Positions 8,883 through 16,638 of a stretch of DNA of 17,532 bases are shown piece by piece. Source of the DNA: Lactobacillaceae bacterium (GTDB taxonomy: Bacteria; Bacillota; Bacilli; Lactobacillales; Lactobacillaceae); the NCBI GenBank assembly GCA_031261865.1, contig JAISIV010000107.1, positions 1 through 17,532 on the forward strand, read 5' to 3'. Under the pieces are notes generated by a model. The model worked only from the letters and a program-made list of their open reading frames with translations. It searched no databases and had not been told where the DNA came from. The translations under genes were made by a program, and so were the position numbers. Position 1 is the first letter of the stretch. Every line of letters begins with the position of its first letter.

Positions 8883-9531
8883 TAAAATAAAAATTAATAA
8901 CTTAGTCGCTTTTATAGCCTTCGTTATCTTTGCAATAATCGCCGTAGGTGTTTTAACCGATGCTTCTTGGGTGCACGCAGTTGATAAAGCAGGACAATCC
9001 GTAGTTCGCCCCAATGGCTCTTATTCTGACTTCGGTAAAACATTCTTCACTTGGGTTACTTTCTTAGCTCAACCAATCACAGCAATGGGGCTAACCGCTG
9101 TAGTTGCAATTATTGCATTGTTAGTTAAGAAGAATGTTAGAGTTGCGGCCTTCATCGTTGTGAACGTTGTAGCTGGTGCCGGAGTGATGTGGTTGATAAA
9201 ACAAGTCATTCGCCGCGCTCGGCCAGAGGTGGCCAATCGTTTGGTCGAAGAAAACGGTTTTTCATTCCCATCCGGGCACTCAACAAATGCCATGGTTTTC
9301 TATGGTGGTTTACTTGTTTTAGCCCTTCTATTTATCAAAGAAAAGAAAGCTCTTAAAATTGCGATTGTCAGTGTCTTAGCAGTGATTGTCCTAGCCATTC
9401 CAATCAGCCGCGTTTATTTGGGCGTTCATTATCCAACTGATGTTTTAGGTGGATTGATGTTAGGTTTAATAATTCTTACTGTCTCCACAAATTTGATACT
9501 TTTACCAAATACTATTAAGTCGAACAAATAA
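8875..9531 (+). CDS. PAP2-family membrane phosphatase
   Basis: Integral membrane phosphatase, most likely acting on undecaprenyl pyrophosphate or phosphatidylglycerol phosphate at the outer face of the membrane. It is 218 aa with about six membrane segments. All three family motifs are intact: KxxxxxxRP (K109, R116-P117), PSGH (132-135) and SRxxxxxHxxxD (S178-R179, H185, D189). The start at 8875 overlaps the end of the FemX-like gene, with AAAGG upstream. The pairing with a peptidoglycan bridge enzyme favours a lipid-carrier recycling role. The substrate is inferred. The stop codon lies in the loop of the terminator. Confidence 0.9.
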   Translation: MNNKIKINNLVAFIAFVIFAIIAVGVLTDASWVHAVDKAGQSVVRPNGSYSDFGKTFFTWVTFLAQPITAMGLTAVVAIIALLVKKNVRVAAFIVVNVVAGAGVMWLIKQVIRRARPEVANRLVEENGFSFPSGHSTNAMVFYGGLLVLALLFIKEKKALKIAIVSVLAVIVLAIPISRVYLGVHYPTDVLGGLMLGLIILTVSTNLILLPNTIKSNK

Positions 9532-9545
9532 TGTTCGACTTTTTT
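9517..9545 (+). terminator. Rho-independent terminator after the PAP2 gene
   Basis: A 10-bp stem AAGTCGAACA / TGTTCGACTT with a 5-nt loop holding the stop codon is followed by a T run. It separates the cell-wall pair from groESL. Confidence 0.92.
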
Positions 9546-9555
9546 ATTACAAAAG

Positions 9556-9585
9556 TTTGACCTTCTTTGACCAAAGAGTTATACT
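9556..9585 (+). promoter_or_regulatory. groESL promoter with overlapping CtsR operator
   Basis: TTTGACC-TTC-TTTGACC at 9556-9572 is, on the minus strand, GGTCAAA-GAA-GGTCAAA, an exact fit to the CtsR heptad direct repeat. It covers the -35 TTGACC (9557-9562); a -10 TATACT sits at 9580-9585 with 17-bp spacing. Repressor binding would block RNA polymerase until heat stress. No CIRCE (HrcA) inverted repeat is present between 9546 and 9619. Confidence 0.93.
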
Positions 9586-9619
9586 ACTTTTGTAAAGTAA
9601 TTGAAGGAGGAATTCTAAA

Positions 9620-9898
9620 ATGATTAAACCTTTAGGAGACCGCGTAGTACTTGAAGTTAAGGAAGAACCTGAAGCTTCAGTTGGCGGAATTTTAATTGCA
9701 AATAACGCAAAGGAAAAGCCATTAACTGGTTCAGTTGTGGCTGTATCTGAAGTTGCTGTAGGTGACATGGAAGCGCCAAAGGCAGTTAAAGTGGGTGACT
9801 TAGTTGCCTTTGATAAATATGCTGGTTCTACTATCACCGTTGATGGAACCGACTACTTGGTAGTTCACGAAAAAGATATTGTGGGGGTAATTGACTAA
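9620..9898 (+). CDS. groES: Co-chaperonin GroES
   Basis: Seven-subunit lid of the GroEL folding chamber. It is 92 aa, usual size. It has the family start IKPLGDRVVLEV, a mobile-loop region around residues 16-32 (EPEASVGGILIANNAKEKP) and the C-terminal DYLVVHEKDIVGVI. AAGGAGG lies 10 nt upstream of the ATG. The stop TAA shares its last base with the groEL ATG, so translation is coupled. Expression is expected to be heat-induced through CtsR. Confidence 0.98.
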   Translation: MIKPLGDRVVLEVKEEPEASVGGILIANNAKEKPLTGSVVAVSEVAVGDMEAPKAVKVGDLVAFDKYAGSTITVDGTDYLVVHEKDIVGVID

Positions 9899-11520
9899 TG
9901 GCTAAAGAAGTTCGTTTTTCTGAAGATGCACGTAAGCGCATGGTGGCAGGTGTCGACAAACTTGCTAACACTGTAAAAACTACAATTGGTCCAAAGGGAC
10001 GTAACGTGGTTTTGGAGCAAAGTTATGGTGCTCCTACAATTACTAATGATGGTGTAACTATTGCTAAAGCCATCGAACTAGAAGATCACTTTGAAAACAT
10101 GGGTGCAAAGCTCGTGGCTGAAGTCGCTTCTAAGACTAACGATATTGCAGGAGACGGTACTACAACCGCAACTGTTCTTACCCAAGCTATCGTTAACGAA
10201 GGTATGAAGAACGTTACTGCTGGTGCAAATCCAGTTGGAATTCGTCAAGGAATTGAAAAAGCCACTGCTGCTGCTGTTGAAGCATTGGCAAAGATTTCTA
10301 AAGACGTTAAGACTAAAGAAGACATCCAACAAATAGCAAGCATTTCTGCTGCAAATGAAGAAGTTGGTTCTTTGATTGCTGACGCTATGGAAAAAGTTGG
10401 TAACGATGGTGTTATCACTATTGAAGAATCTAAGGGTATTGAAACTACTCTTGATGTAGTTGAAGGTATGCAATTCGATCGTGGTTACATGTCTCAATAC
10501 TTTGTAACTGACAATGACAAGATGGAAGCTAACCTTGATAATCCATACATTCTTTTGACCGATCAAAAGATTGGAAATATTCAAGACATTCTTCCAGTTC
10601 TTCAACAAGTTGTTGAACAAGGCCGTGCAATGTTGATTATTGCTGATGACATTACAGGTGAAGCTCTTCCAACTCTTGTTTTGAATAAGTTGCGTGGAAC
10701 ATTTAATATTGCAGCCGTAAAAGCTCCTGGATTTGGTGATCGTCGTAAGGCTCAGCTTGAAGATATTGCTATTTTGACAGGTGCTACGGTAATTACTGAA
10801 GATCTTGGAATGGCTTTGAAAGATGTCACTCTTGAACAACTTGGTTCTGCAAGCCGCGTAAATATCACTAAGGACAATACAACTATCGTTGAAGGTCAAG
10901 GTGATAAGGCAGCTTTGGCATCACGTGTTGAAGGTATTCGCCAAGAAATCGAAAACTCAACTTCTGATTTCGATCGTGAAAAGTTGCAAGAGCGTTTGGC
11001 TAAGTTGAGCGGAGGAGTTGCTGTGATCAAAGTTGGTGCTCCTACTGAAACTGAACTTAAAGAACGTAAGTATCGTATTGAAGACGCTTTGAACGCTACT
11101 CGTGCCGCAGTTGAAGAAGGATTCGTTGCCGGTGGTGGGACCGCTCTTGTTAACGTAATTCCTGCCGTTGAAGCATTGTCTGAAGAAGGTGATGTTCAAA
11201 CTGGTATTAACATCGTTAAAGTTGCTCTTGAAGCTCCAGTTCGTCAAATCGCTGAAAACGCTGGTTTCGAAGGTTCTGTTATCGTTAACAAACTTAAGGA
11301 ACAAAAAGAAGGTACTGGATTTAACGCTGCCAACAACACATGGGTAGACATGGTTGAAGCTGGTGTTGTTGATCCAACCAAAGTTACTCGTTCAGCACTT
11401 CAAAATGCTGCTTCCGTATCTGCTTTGTTGTTGACTACTGAAGCAGTTGTTGCTGAATTACCAAAGCCAGATGCTCCAGCTATGCCTGAAGGCATGGGTG
11501 GAATGCCTGGAATGATGTAA
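9898..11520 (+). CDS. groL: Chaperonin GroEL
   Basis: ATP-driven 60-kDa chaperonin that forms two stacked seven-membered rings and folds proteins in the cytoplasm with GroES. It is 540 aa, full length. Diagnostic parts are TVKTTIGPKGRNVVLEQSYG near residue 30, GDGTTTATVL around residue 86 (nucleotide binding), VEEGFVAGGGTAL near residue 402 and a C-terminal GGM-type tail (MPEGMGGMPGMM). GGGGGT precedes the start, which overlaps the groES stop by one base. The first unit of a tandem hairpin repeat starts on its stop codon, and the first convincing terminator lies about 170 bp downstream. Confidence 0.99.
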   Translation: MAKEVRFSEDARKRMVAGVDKLANTVKTTIGPKGRNVVLEQSYGAPTITNDGVTIAKAIELEDHFENMGAKLVAEVASKTNDIAGDGTTTATVLTQAIVNEGMKNVTAGANPVGIRQGIEKATAAAVEALAKISKDVKTKEDIQQIASISAANEEVGSLIADAMEKVGNDGVITIEESKGIETTLDVVEGMQFDRGYMSQYFVTDNDKMEANLDNPYILLTDQKIGNIQDILPVLQQVVEQGRAMLIIADDITGEALPTLVLNKLRGTFNIAAVKAPGFGDRRKAQLEDIAILTGATVITEDLGMALKDVTLEQLGSASRVNITKDNTTIVEGQGDKAALASRVEGIRQEIENSTSDFDREKLQERLAKLSGGVAVIKVGAPTETELKERKYRIEDALNATRAAVEEGFVAGGGTALVNVIPAVEALSEEGDVQTGINIVKVALEAPVRQIAENAGFEGSVIVNKLKEQKEGTGFNAANNTWVDMVEAGVVDPTKVTRSALQNAASVSALLLTTEAVVAELPKPDAPAMPEGMGGMPGMM

Positions 11521-11617
11521 TGTAAGCACTTAGTGAGTGAAACGAACTTAGTGCGCGCTTATGCAAAGCTAATGTAAGCACTTAGTGAGTGAAACGAATT
11601 TAGTGCGCACTTATGCA
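11519..11617 (+). repeat. Two tandem copies of a 47-bp hairpin repeat
   Basis: Copy 1 is 11519-11565 and copy 2 is 11571-11617, a 52-bp period with 45 of 47 bases identical. Each copy contains arms GCACTTAGT and (A)CTTAGTGC around the loop GAGTGAAACGA (copy 1 arms 11526-11534 and 11546-11554, one T/T mismatch). The C-to-T difference at 11599 keeps a G-U pair. No T run follows either copy, so they are not ordinary terminators. They could protect the groESL mRNA 3' end or be members of a dispersed intergenic repeat family. Confidence 0.85.
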
Positions 11618-11628
11618 GAATCATTTGA

Positions 11629-11653
11629 GTTCTAGAACTTCAGTTCTTAGAAC
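11629..11653 (+). repeat. Small AT-rich inverted repeat
   Basis: GTTCTAGAAC, then TTCA, then GTTCTTAGAAC can fold into a stem with one bulged base. It has no T run. It lies between the tandem hairpins and the terminator in the 225-bp gap after groEL. Confidence 0.5.
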
Positions 11654-11686
11654 GGATTGATGGCAGCTAATAAGTAACGAATATTT

Positions 11687-11717
11687 AAAGAGTCTGACCT
11701 AGTTCAGGCTCTTTTTT
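11687..11717 (+). terminator. Rho-independent terminator of groESL
   Basis: An 11-bp stem AAAGAGTCTGA / TCAGGCTCTTT with one G-U pair and a 6-nt loop, ending in six T. Confidence 0.88.
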
Positions 11718-11745
11718 GTTGCCAATAATCAATTCAGTTTAAACT

Positions 11746-12834
11746 ATGTTTGTGAATAGAAATAACCAAGTTAAAAAAATGGTGGCTGTAATCATCGTTT
11801 CAATACTGAGTTTTTTAGTAGCCGACAATGATGCTATTTTTTATAAGCAACCAGTCGGCCTTGTTACTGCTGTTAAAACCGTTGATAAACAAGAACAAAA
11901 AGATGAATTCGAAAATTCGGATATCACTTTTACACAACAATTAACTGTTCACTTACAAAATAAAAGTAAGAAAACCATCCATCTTACAAACGACGTCGTT
12001 GGTTCACAACTTTTGAGTGAAAAGTATTCCGTTGGCCAAAAACTTCTTTTGCAAAATTATCAAGGGGAATACAGTATTTATTCTTTAAAACGAGATCAAA
12101 TCATCGCACCTTTGGTTGTGTTGACACTTAGTTTTATAATCATTTTCGTCGATTTCAAGAAATACTTGTTTATTTTGTTAAGTTTGACTGTCAACGCTGT
12201 GCTCTATTTTGTTTTCGTAATTTTCGATGTTTCCAGTGGCCGATTTAACGTGATTATTGGTTCATTAGTTTTGGCCATACTATCTACGTTGGTGACTTTT
12301 GGTTTAATTATCGGTTTCAAAAAATCATCAGTTATTGCAATTGTTTCAACAATAGCCGCGTCATTAGTTTCCGTATTGATTGCTTTTGTTTCTATCTATT
12401 TAACCGGAAATAACGGAGTTCATTTTGAAAATTCAGAATTCGTCACCCAGCCGCCAACCACCCTCTTTTTCGCTCAAATGATTATCAGTGTTCTAGGGGC
12501 GGTTATGGATGAAACGTCTGACATTACGGCCGCTATTTTTACGATCTCAGAAGAAAATCAAAATTCAACTTTTGCATCGCTTTTTAAGCATGGAATGTCG
12601 GCCGGAAAAGAAATTATGGGAACTTTGATAAATGTCTTGTTCATGATTTTCATCGGCGAATTAATTCCTATGTTCCTGGTTTATTTAAGAGATGGAAATG
12701 AGTGGTCATATATTTTTGATCAAGTTCTAAATCTAGGTATTCTGCAGACGATTACTGCTGGAATCGGAATCGTGATTGCCGTCCCAATTACAAGTTATCT
12801 TTCAGCGATTTCTAAAAAGAAGGTGCGCTCATGA
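11746..12834 (+). CDS. YibE/F-family multipass membrane protein (first of pair)
   Basis: 362 aa. A hydrophobic N-terminal segment (about residues 12-27) is followed by a soluble, probably extracytoplasmic region (about 30-115) with a beta-rich look, then about seven membrane segments. The family signature GAVMDETSDITAAIF lies in a late segment (about residues 250-265). YibE/F proteins are conserved in Firmicutes; transport has been proposed, and I know of no proven function. The ATG at 11746 has no ribosome binding site and is directly preceded by a -10-like TAAACT (11740-11745). A GTG at 11752 or ATG at 11779 could be the real start. The end overlaps the next gene by 4 bp (ATGA). Confidence 0.82.
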   Translation: MFVNRNNQVKKMVAVIIVSILSFLVADNDAIFYKQPVGLVTAVKTVDKQEQKDEFENSDITFTQQLTVHLQNKSKKTIHLTNDVVGSQLLSEKYSVGQKLLLQNYQGEYSIYSLKRDQIIAPLVVLTLSFIIIFVDFKKYLFILLSLTVNAVLYFVFVIFDVSSGRFNVIIGSLVLAILSTLVTFGLIIGFKKSSVIAIVSTIAASLVSVLIAFVSIYLTGNNGVHFENSEFVTQPPTTLFFAQMIISVLGAVMDETSDITAAIFTISEENQNSTFASLFKHGMSAGKEIMGTLINVLFMIFIGELIPMFLVYLRDGNEWSYIFDQVLNLGILQTITAGIGIVIAVPITSYLSAISKKKVRS

Positions 12835-13595
12835 ACGGAATATCAATTTTATTAATTATTTTTATCCTATTGACACTCATTGTAGGTGGCAAGATTGGTT
12901 TCAGAGCGATACTTGGGTTGGCGACCAATTTCTTAATAATTCTGATTGCTATTACATTACTGAACTGGGGCTTTAATTTTTGGATTGTCAGTCTGATTAC
13001 TGTTTCTGCATTAATTGTTTTAACGATTGCGCCAAATTCAGATGATTCCAAAATTTCCGATTTATCAATTAAAACAACATTTATTGTTGTGGCTTTGATT
13101 CTTATTCTAATTACCGCGTTGCAACTGGGTCTCCATCTTGGCGGTTGGGGCGAAGAGAGTTTAGAAGATTTTGAGGGTTTTTCAACTGCCATCGGTATTG
13201 ACGTTAAAAGGTTATCGATATTAGTGGTGACTATTTCAGTTATTGGAGCGGTTGCTGAAGCTAGCATGGCGACCACAGCGGATTTATTCGAATTAAGAGA
13301 AGACAATCCTGAAATTGTTTCTACGAATTTCTTGAATGCTTCAAATAAAATATCCACTCAGATTCTAGGGACAGCTATTACAACCCTTCTATTTGGAATG
13401 CTGGGAAGCAATTTACCATTAATTATTTGGTTTAAAAAAGTCGGCCTTAGTCTCGGTCAAATCGTTAATTCAAAGATTCTATCAATTGAACTAACAACTA
13501 TGTTGCTTGGAATGTTAGGAGTTGTGGCATCAATTTACTTAAGTTCTTATTTTGCTTATAGAGAGTTTTTTGAAGTAAAAGTTTCCAAAGAATAA
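12831..13595 (+). CDS. YibE/F-family multipass membrane protein (second of pair)
   Basis: 254 aa, about seven hydrophobic segments, without the large N-terminal soluble region of its partner. The corresponding signature reads GAVAEASMATTADLFEL (about residues 138-154), so it shares the GAV...A...F skeleton with the upstream protein but lacks the Asp in MDETSD. AAGGTG lies upstream, and the start overlaps the previous stop (ATGA), so the two are translated together and probably form a hetero-oligomer. Function is unknown. Confidence 0.82.
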   Translation: MNGISILLIIFILLTLIVGGKIGFRAILGLATNFLIILIAITLLNWGFNFWIVSLITVSALIVLTIAPNSDDSKISDLSIKTTFIVVALILILITALQLGLHLGGWGEESLEDFEGFSTAIGIDVKRLSILVVTISVIGAVAEASMATTADLFELREDNPEIVSTNFLNASNKISTQILGTAITTLLFGMLGSNLPLIIWFKKVGLSLGQIVNSKILSIELTTMLLGMLGVVASIYLSSYFAYREFFEVKVSKE

Positions 13596-13616
13596 TTTTC
13601 TTTTATTATTGTATAG

Positions 13617-14696
13617 ATGGATTCTATTTACGAAAAATTACAAACAGTCGTTGACCGTGTCGACGAAATAAACAGTTTATTGTCTGACCCAGAAGTTATC
13701 GCAGACTCTAAGCGCTTTACAGATTTAAGCAAAGAATTAGCTAATCTAGCTCCAAGTGCGGAAGCTTATTTGGAATATAAGAAAGTTACTGATGCTCTTG
13801 CTGAAGCACATGAAATGCTTGGGGATGCTGACTTAGGTGAAATTGCTAAAAGCGAAATCGATGAACTTACTCCAAAAAAATCCGAACTTGAAGAACGCAT
13901 GAAAATTTTGATGCTTCCTAAAGACCCTAACGATGATAAAAATATCATTTTTGAAATTCGTGGTTCAGAAGGTGGAGATGAAGCAAACATTTTTGCTGGT
14001 GATTTGTTTGATATGTATCGTCGCTATGCTGAGTCTCAGGGCTGGAAAATTGACGTTATCGATGACGCTCCTGGAACTGCCGGAGGCTTTTCTCAAATCA
14101 CCTTCTTGGTTACAGGGGATTCAGTTTATTCAAAACTTAAGTTCGAAATGGGCGGTCATCGCGTTCAACGTATTCCAGAAACCGAATCTAAGGGCCGCGT
14201 CCACACGTCTCTTGCAACTGTTTCAGTTATGCCAGAATTCGAAGAAACACCAGGTCTAACCTTCGACGACATTAAAAATGATGTCCGAGAAGACGTCTTT
14301 CGTTCTGGTGGAGCTGGAGGACAAAACGTTAACAAAGTTTCCACTGGTATTCGTCTTACTCACGAACCTTCAGGTTTGGTCGTTCGAATGACTGAAGAGA
14401 GAACTCAATATGGGAACCGTGAAAAGGCTCAGAAATTATTAGTAAGCCGTTTGTATGAGCTAGAGGCATCTAAAAACGAAAGTGAATATGCTGAAGCCCG
14501 CAAAACTGGAATCGGAACTGGGGCCCGCGGAGATAAGGTTCGAACTTATAACTACCCTCAAGACCGTGTCACTGATCATCGTCTTGGGGAAAATTTTGCC
14601 CTGAAGCCTATTATGAAAGGCGATATGGATAAATTGATTTCCGCTTTGGTAATCGCCGACCAAACTGCGCGTCTTGAAGAAATAAATAATGACTAA
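13617..14696 (+). CDS. prfA: Peptide chain release factor 1
   Basis: Ends translation at UAA and UAG codons by triggering hydrolysis of peptidyl-tRNA on the ribosome. It is 359 aa, full length. It shows the GGQ motif at residues 234-236 (RSGGAGGQNVNK), the PxT-type stop-codon reading tripeptide P187-E188-T189 in HRVQRIPETESKGRVHTS, and SEGGDEANIFAGDLF at 117-131. The glutamine of GGQ is the substrate of PrmC, encoded immediately downstream with an 8-bp overlap. An in-frame TAG touches the ATG on its 5' side, so this is the earliest start. No ribosome binding site is present in the 20 bases before it. Confidence 0.98.
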   Translation: MDSIYEKLQTVVDRVDEINSLLSDPEVIADSKRFTDLSKELANLAPSAEAYLEYKKVTDALAEAHEMLGDADLGEIAKSEIDELTPKKSELEERMKILMLPKDPNDDKNIIFEIRGSEGGDEANIFAGDLFDMYRRYAESQGWKIDVIDDAPGTAGGFSQITFLVTGDSVYSKLKFEMGGHRVQRIPETESKGRVHTSLATVSVMPEFEETPGLTFDDIKNDVREDVFRSGGAGGQNVNKVSTGIRLTHEPSGLVVRMTEERTQYGNREKAQKLLVSRLYELEASKNESEYAEARKTGIGTGARGDKVRTYNYPQDRVTDHRLGENFALKPIMKGDMDKLISALVIADQTARLEEINND

Positions 14697-15501
14697 GCTG
14701 CGCGTTTTAAGGTCAGAGTTTTTGGTGGACAATCCTGACGATGCGACGATTGATTATTTAATTAGGGGCGTCCTAGGTTTATCGACTGCAGCTTTTTTAG
14801 GCGAATTGAATTCAGAACTTACCTCTATCGACGAAAACAAACTTCGAGCTGCCCATAAAAGACTTTCTTTAGGTGAGTCAGTGCAATACATCACTGGCTC
14901 GACAGAATTTTTTGGACGCAAATTCGAGGTTGATTCAAGAGTTTTAATCCCCAGACAAGAAACTGCTGAACTTGTAGAATTCGTCCTTAAACAAAACAAG
15001 AAATTCGATTCGATTTTAGACGTTGGTACTGGTTCCGGAATTTTAGCTGTCACTTTAGCTAAGGAATTCCCCGAGTCTAAAGTTAAAGCTGTCGATATTT
15101 CTAGAGATGCGCTTGATGTTGCTAAAAAAAATGCTGAACTGAACAACGCGAATGTCGATTTTGTTGAGTCGGATTTACTAGAAGAAGTTACAGGAACTTT
15201 TGATTTGATTGTCTCTAACCCTCCGTACATCGCTGACGATGACCCTGAAGTTGAGCCGAGTGTCGATCAAAACGAACCCCATCTTGCGCTTTATGCGGGA
15301 AGCGACGGCTTAGATATTTATCGTCGCTTGATTCCACAAACTAAACATTTTCTATCTGACGATGGAATCATTGTTTTTGAAATAGGCTATAAGCAAGCTT
15401 TAGCAGTTTCTGAGTTGATTAAAGAATCGTTTCCCAATTCTGAGCCGCAAATAATTAAAGATTTTTATGGAAAGGACCGTTTTATTGCTTATGGAAACTA
15501 A
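14689..15501 (+). CDS. prmC: Release factor glutamine methyltransferase
   Basis: Methylates the glutamine of the GGQ motif in release factors using S-adenosylmethionine. It is 270 aa, with an N-terminal helical domain (about 1-85), the AdoMet motif ILDVGTGSGILAV (109-121) and the catalytic NPPY (177-180) followed by IADDDPEVEPSV. The ATG at 14689 lies within the end of prfA (8-bp overlap), the normal coupled arrangement. The ribosome binding site is weak (GAAG). Confidence 0.96.
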   Translation: MTKLRVLRSEFLVDNPDDATIDYLIRGVLGLSTAAFLGELNSELTSIDENKLRAAHKRLSLGESVQYITGSTEFFGRKFEVDSRVLIPRQETAELVEFVLKQNKKFDSILDVGTGSGILAVTLAKEFPESKVKAVDISRDALDVAKKNAELNNANVDFVESDLLEEVTGTFDLIVSNPPYIADDDPEVEPSVDQNEPHLALYAGSDGLDIYRRLIPQTKHFLSDDGIIVFEIGYKQALAVSELIKESFPNSEPQIIKDFYGKDRFIAYGN

Positions 15502-16489
15502 AGTTTTTAAAGAGAATATCGAAGATGCTGTAGACCTTTTAAAACAAGGACAAGTAGTTGCGTTTCCGACTGAAACTGTCTATGGATTGGGTGGTGATGC
15601 GACCAATCCTGAAGCGATTCAAAAAGTTTTTGCAGCTAAAGGTCGCCCTTCCGACAACCCTCTGATTATTACTGTGGCTAATCCAGAAATGGTAGCTCGT
15701 TATGCTGATATCACTGAGGACGCTCAAAAAATTATCGAAACTTTTTGGCCGGATTCAATTACTATTATTCTCAATTTGAAATCAGCTGATTCATTGCCTG
15801 AAGTAGCGACCTCAGGCCTTTCAACTGCTGCTTTTCGAATGCCGGATAATCTAAAGACTTTGGAATTAATCTCAATACTCGATCGGCCAATTGTGGGTCC
15901 TTCTGCAAACACTTCGACTAAACCGTCTCCAACCACTGCACAACATGTTTTAGATGATTTAGATGGGGTAATCGCAGGAATTGTCGATGACGGGCCAACA
16001 TCTGTTGGAGTCGAATCTACAATTCTAGATTTGTCTACAGATCAGCCAACCATTCTTCGACCAGGTAAAATCACAGCCGAATTAATCCGTGAAGTTTTGG
16101 GTGAAGTCGTGGAACCTGATTTATTAAACCTAACCTCAACCGAAGGTCCAAAGGCTCCTGGAATGAAATATCGTCATTATGCTCCAAGTCGAGAGGTTGT
16201 TACTTTTGATGATTTGGATTTGAAAAAATTGTCCACACAGTTAACACCACGAGATTCAGTTTTGGCTTTCGAAGATATTTTGAATCAACTTGATAGTATT
16301 GAACAATCTCAAAAATGGTCTTTAGGACAAACCGCTAAGTCTGCCTCTGAAGAGTTGTTTGCCGGCCTAAGGTATTTTGATAATGATTCTGATGGAATTA
16401 TTTATGTTCAAAGAATGCCGGAAATAGGAATTGGTAAAGCATACAATAACCGCTTAAATAAAGCCTCAAGTGGAAAAATTCTCGAATAA
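15491..16489 (+). CDS. Threonylcarbamoyl-AMP synthase, Sua5/YwlC type
   Basis: Makes threonylcarbamoyl-AMP from threonine, bicarbonate and ATP for the t6A37 modification of ANN-decoding tRNAs. The YrdC domain shows PTETVYGLGGDA, KGRPSDNPLI and GPSANTSTKPSPTT. A C-terminal Sua5 domain follows APGMKYRHYAP. It is 332 aa from ATG 15491, near the family norm. That start gives METKVFKENI and is preceded by GGAAAGGA at 15470-15477. An in-frame ATG at 15467 would add eight residues (MERTVLLL) and lacks a ribosome binding site. It overlaps prmC by 11 bp, completing a prfA-prmC-sua5 operon. Confidence 0.95.
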   Translation: METKVFKENIEDAVDLLKQGQVVAFPTETVYGLGGDATNPEAIQKVFAAKGRPSDNPLIITVANPEMVARYADITEDAQKIIETFWPDSITIILNLKSADSLPEVATSGLSTAAFRMPDNLKTLELISILDRPIVGPSANTSTKPSPTTAQHVLDDLDGVIAGIVDDGPTSVGVESTILDLSTDQPTILRPGKITAELIREVLGEVVEPDLLNLTSTEGPKAPGMKYRHYAPSREVVTFDDLDLKKLSTQLTPRDSVLAFEDILNQLDSIEQSQKWSLGQTAKSASEELFAGLRYFDNDSDGIIYVQRMPEIGIGKAYNNRLNKASSGKILE

Positions 16490-16494
16490 ATCTG

Positions 16495-16522
16495 AAAAAT
16501 GAGCCAATTGTGCTCTTTTTTT
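16495..16522 (+). terminator. Rho-independent terminator of the prfA-prmC-sua5 operon
   Basis: GAGC (16501-16504) pairs with GCTC (16512-16515) over a 7-nt loop. The stem can be extended by pairing the preceding A run with the following seven T. Short but well placed. Confidence 0.7.
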
Positions 16523-16585
16523 ATTTAATTTATGAATAATGTATGAATTCTATGATTTTAATGTGCGTAACAGTATTTTTTTACG

Positions 16586-16638
16586 TATAAAGATATATAA
16601 GGAAAAATATGTTTTTTCAATGGAGGCACGATGAATAA
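16586..16638 (+). promoter_or_regulatory. Leader region of the LysM-P60 gene with a 9-codon ORF
   Basis: TATAAA (16586-16591) or TATATA (16594-16599) could be the -10; no convincing -35 is seen. AAGGA at 16599-16603 precedes an ATG at 16609 that opens a 9-codon ORF (MFFQWRHDE) ending at 16638. This ORF runs through the TGGAGG ribosome binding site and the start codon of the hydrolase gene in another frame. Confidence 0.4.

Noticed and set aside
10078..10899. Long minus-strand reading frame opposite groEL (273 codons)
   Set aside because: It is a shadow of the strongly biased groEL codons; the translation is Ser/Asn/Cys-rich without domains, and groEL is unambiguous.
12812..13357. Minus-strand frame of 181 codons opposite the second YibE/F gene
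   Set aside because: Shadow frame of a membrane protein gene; it overlaps a well supported plus-strand gene and has no recognisable domain.
16520..16600. WalR-type binding site upstream of the LysM-P60 gene
   Set aside because: Only a partial match on the minus strand (TGTTAC, 5 nt, TTAAAA) was found, too degenerate to support.
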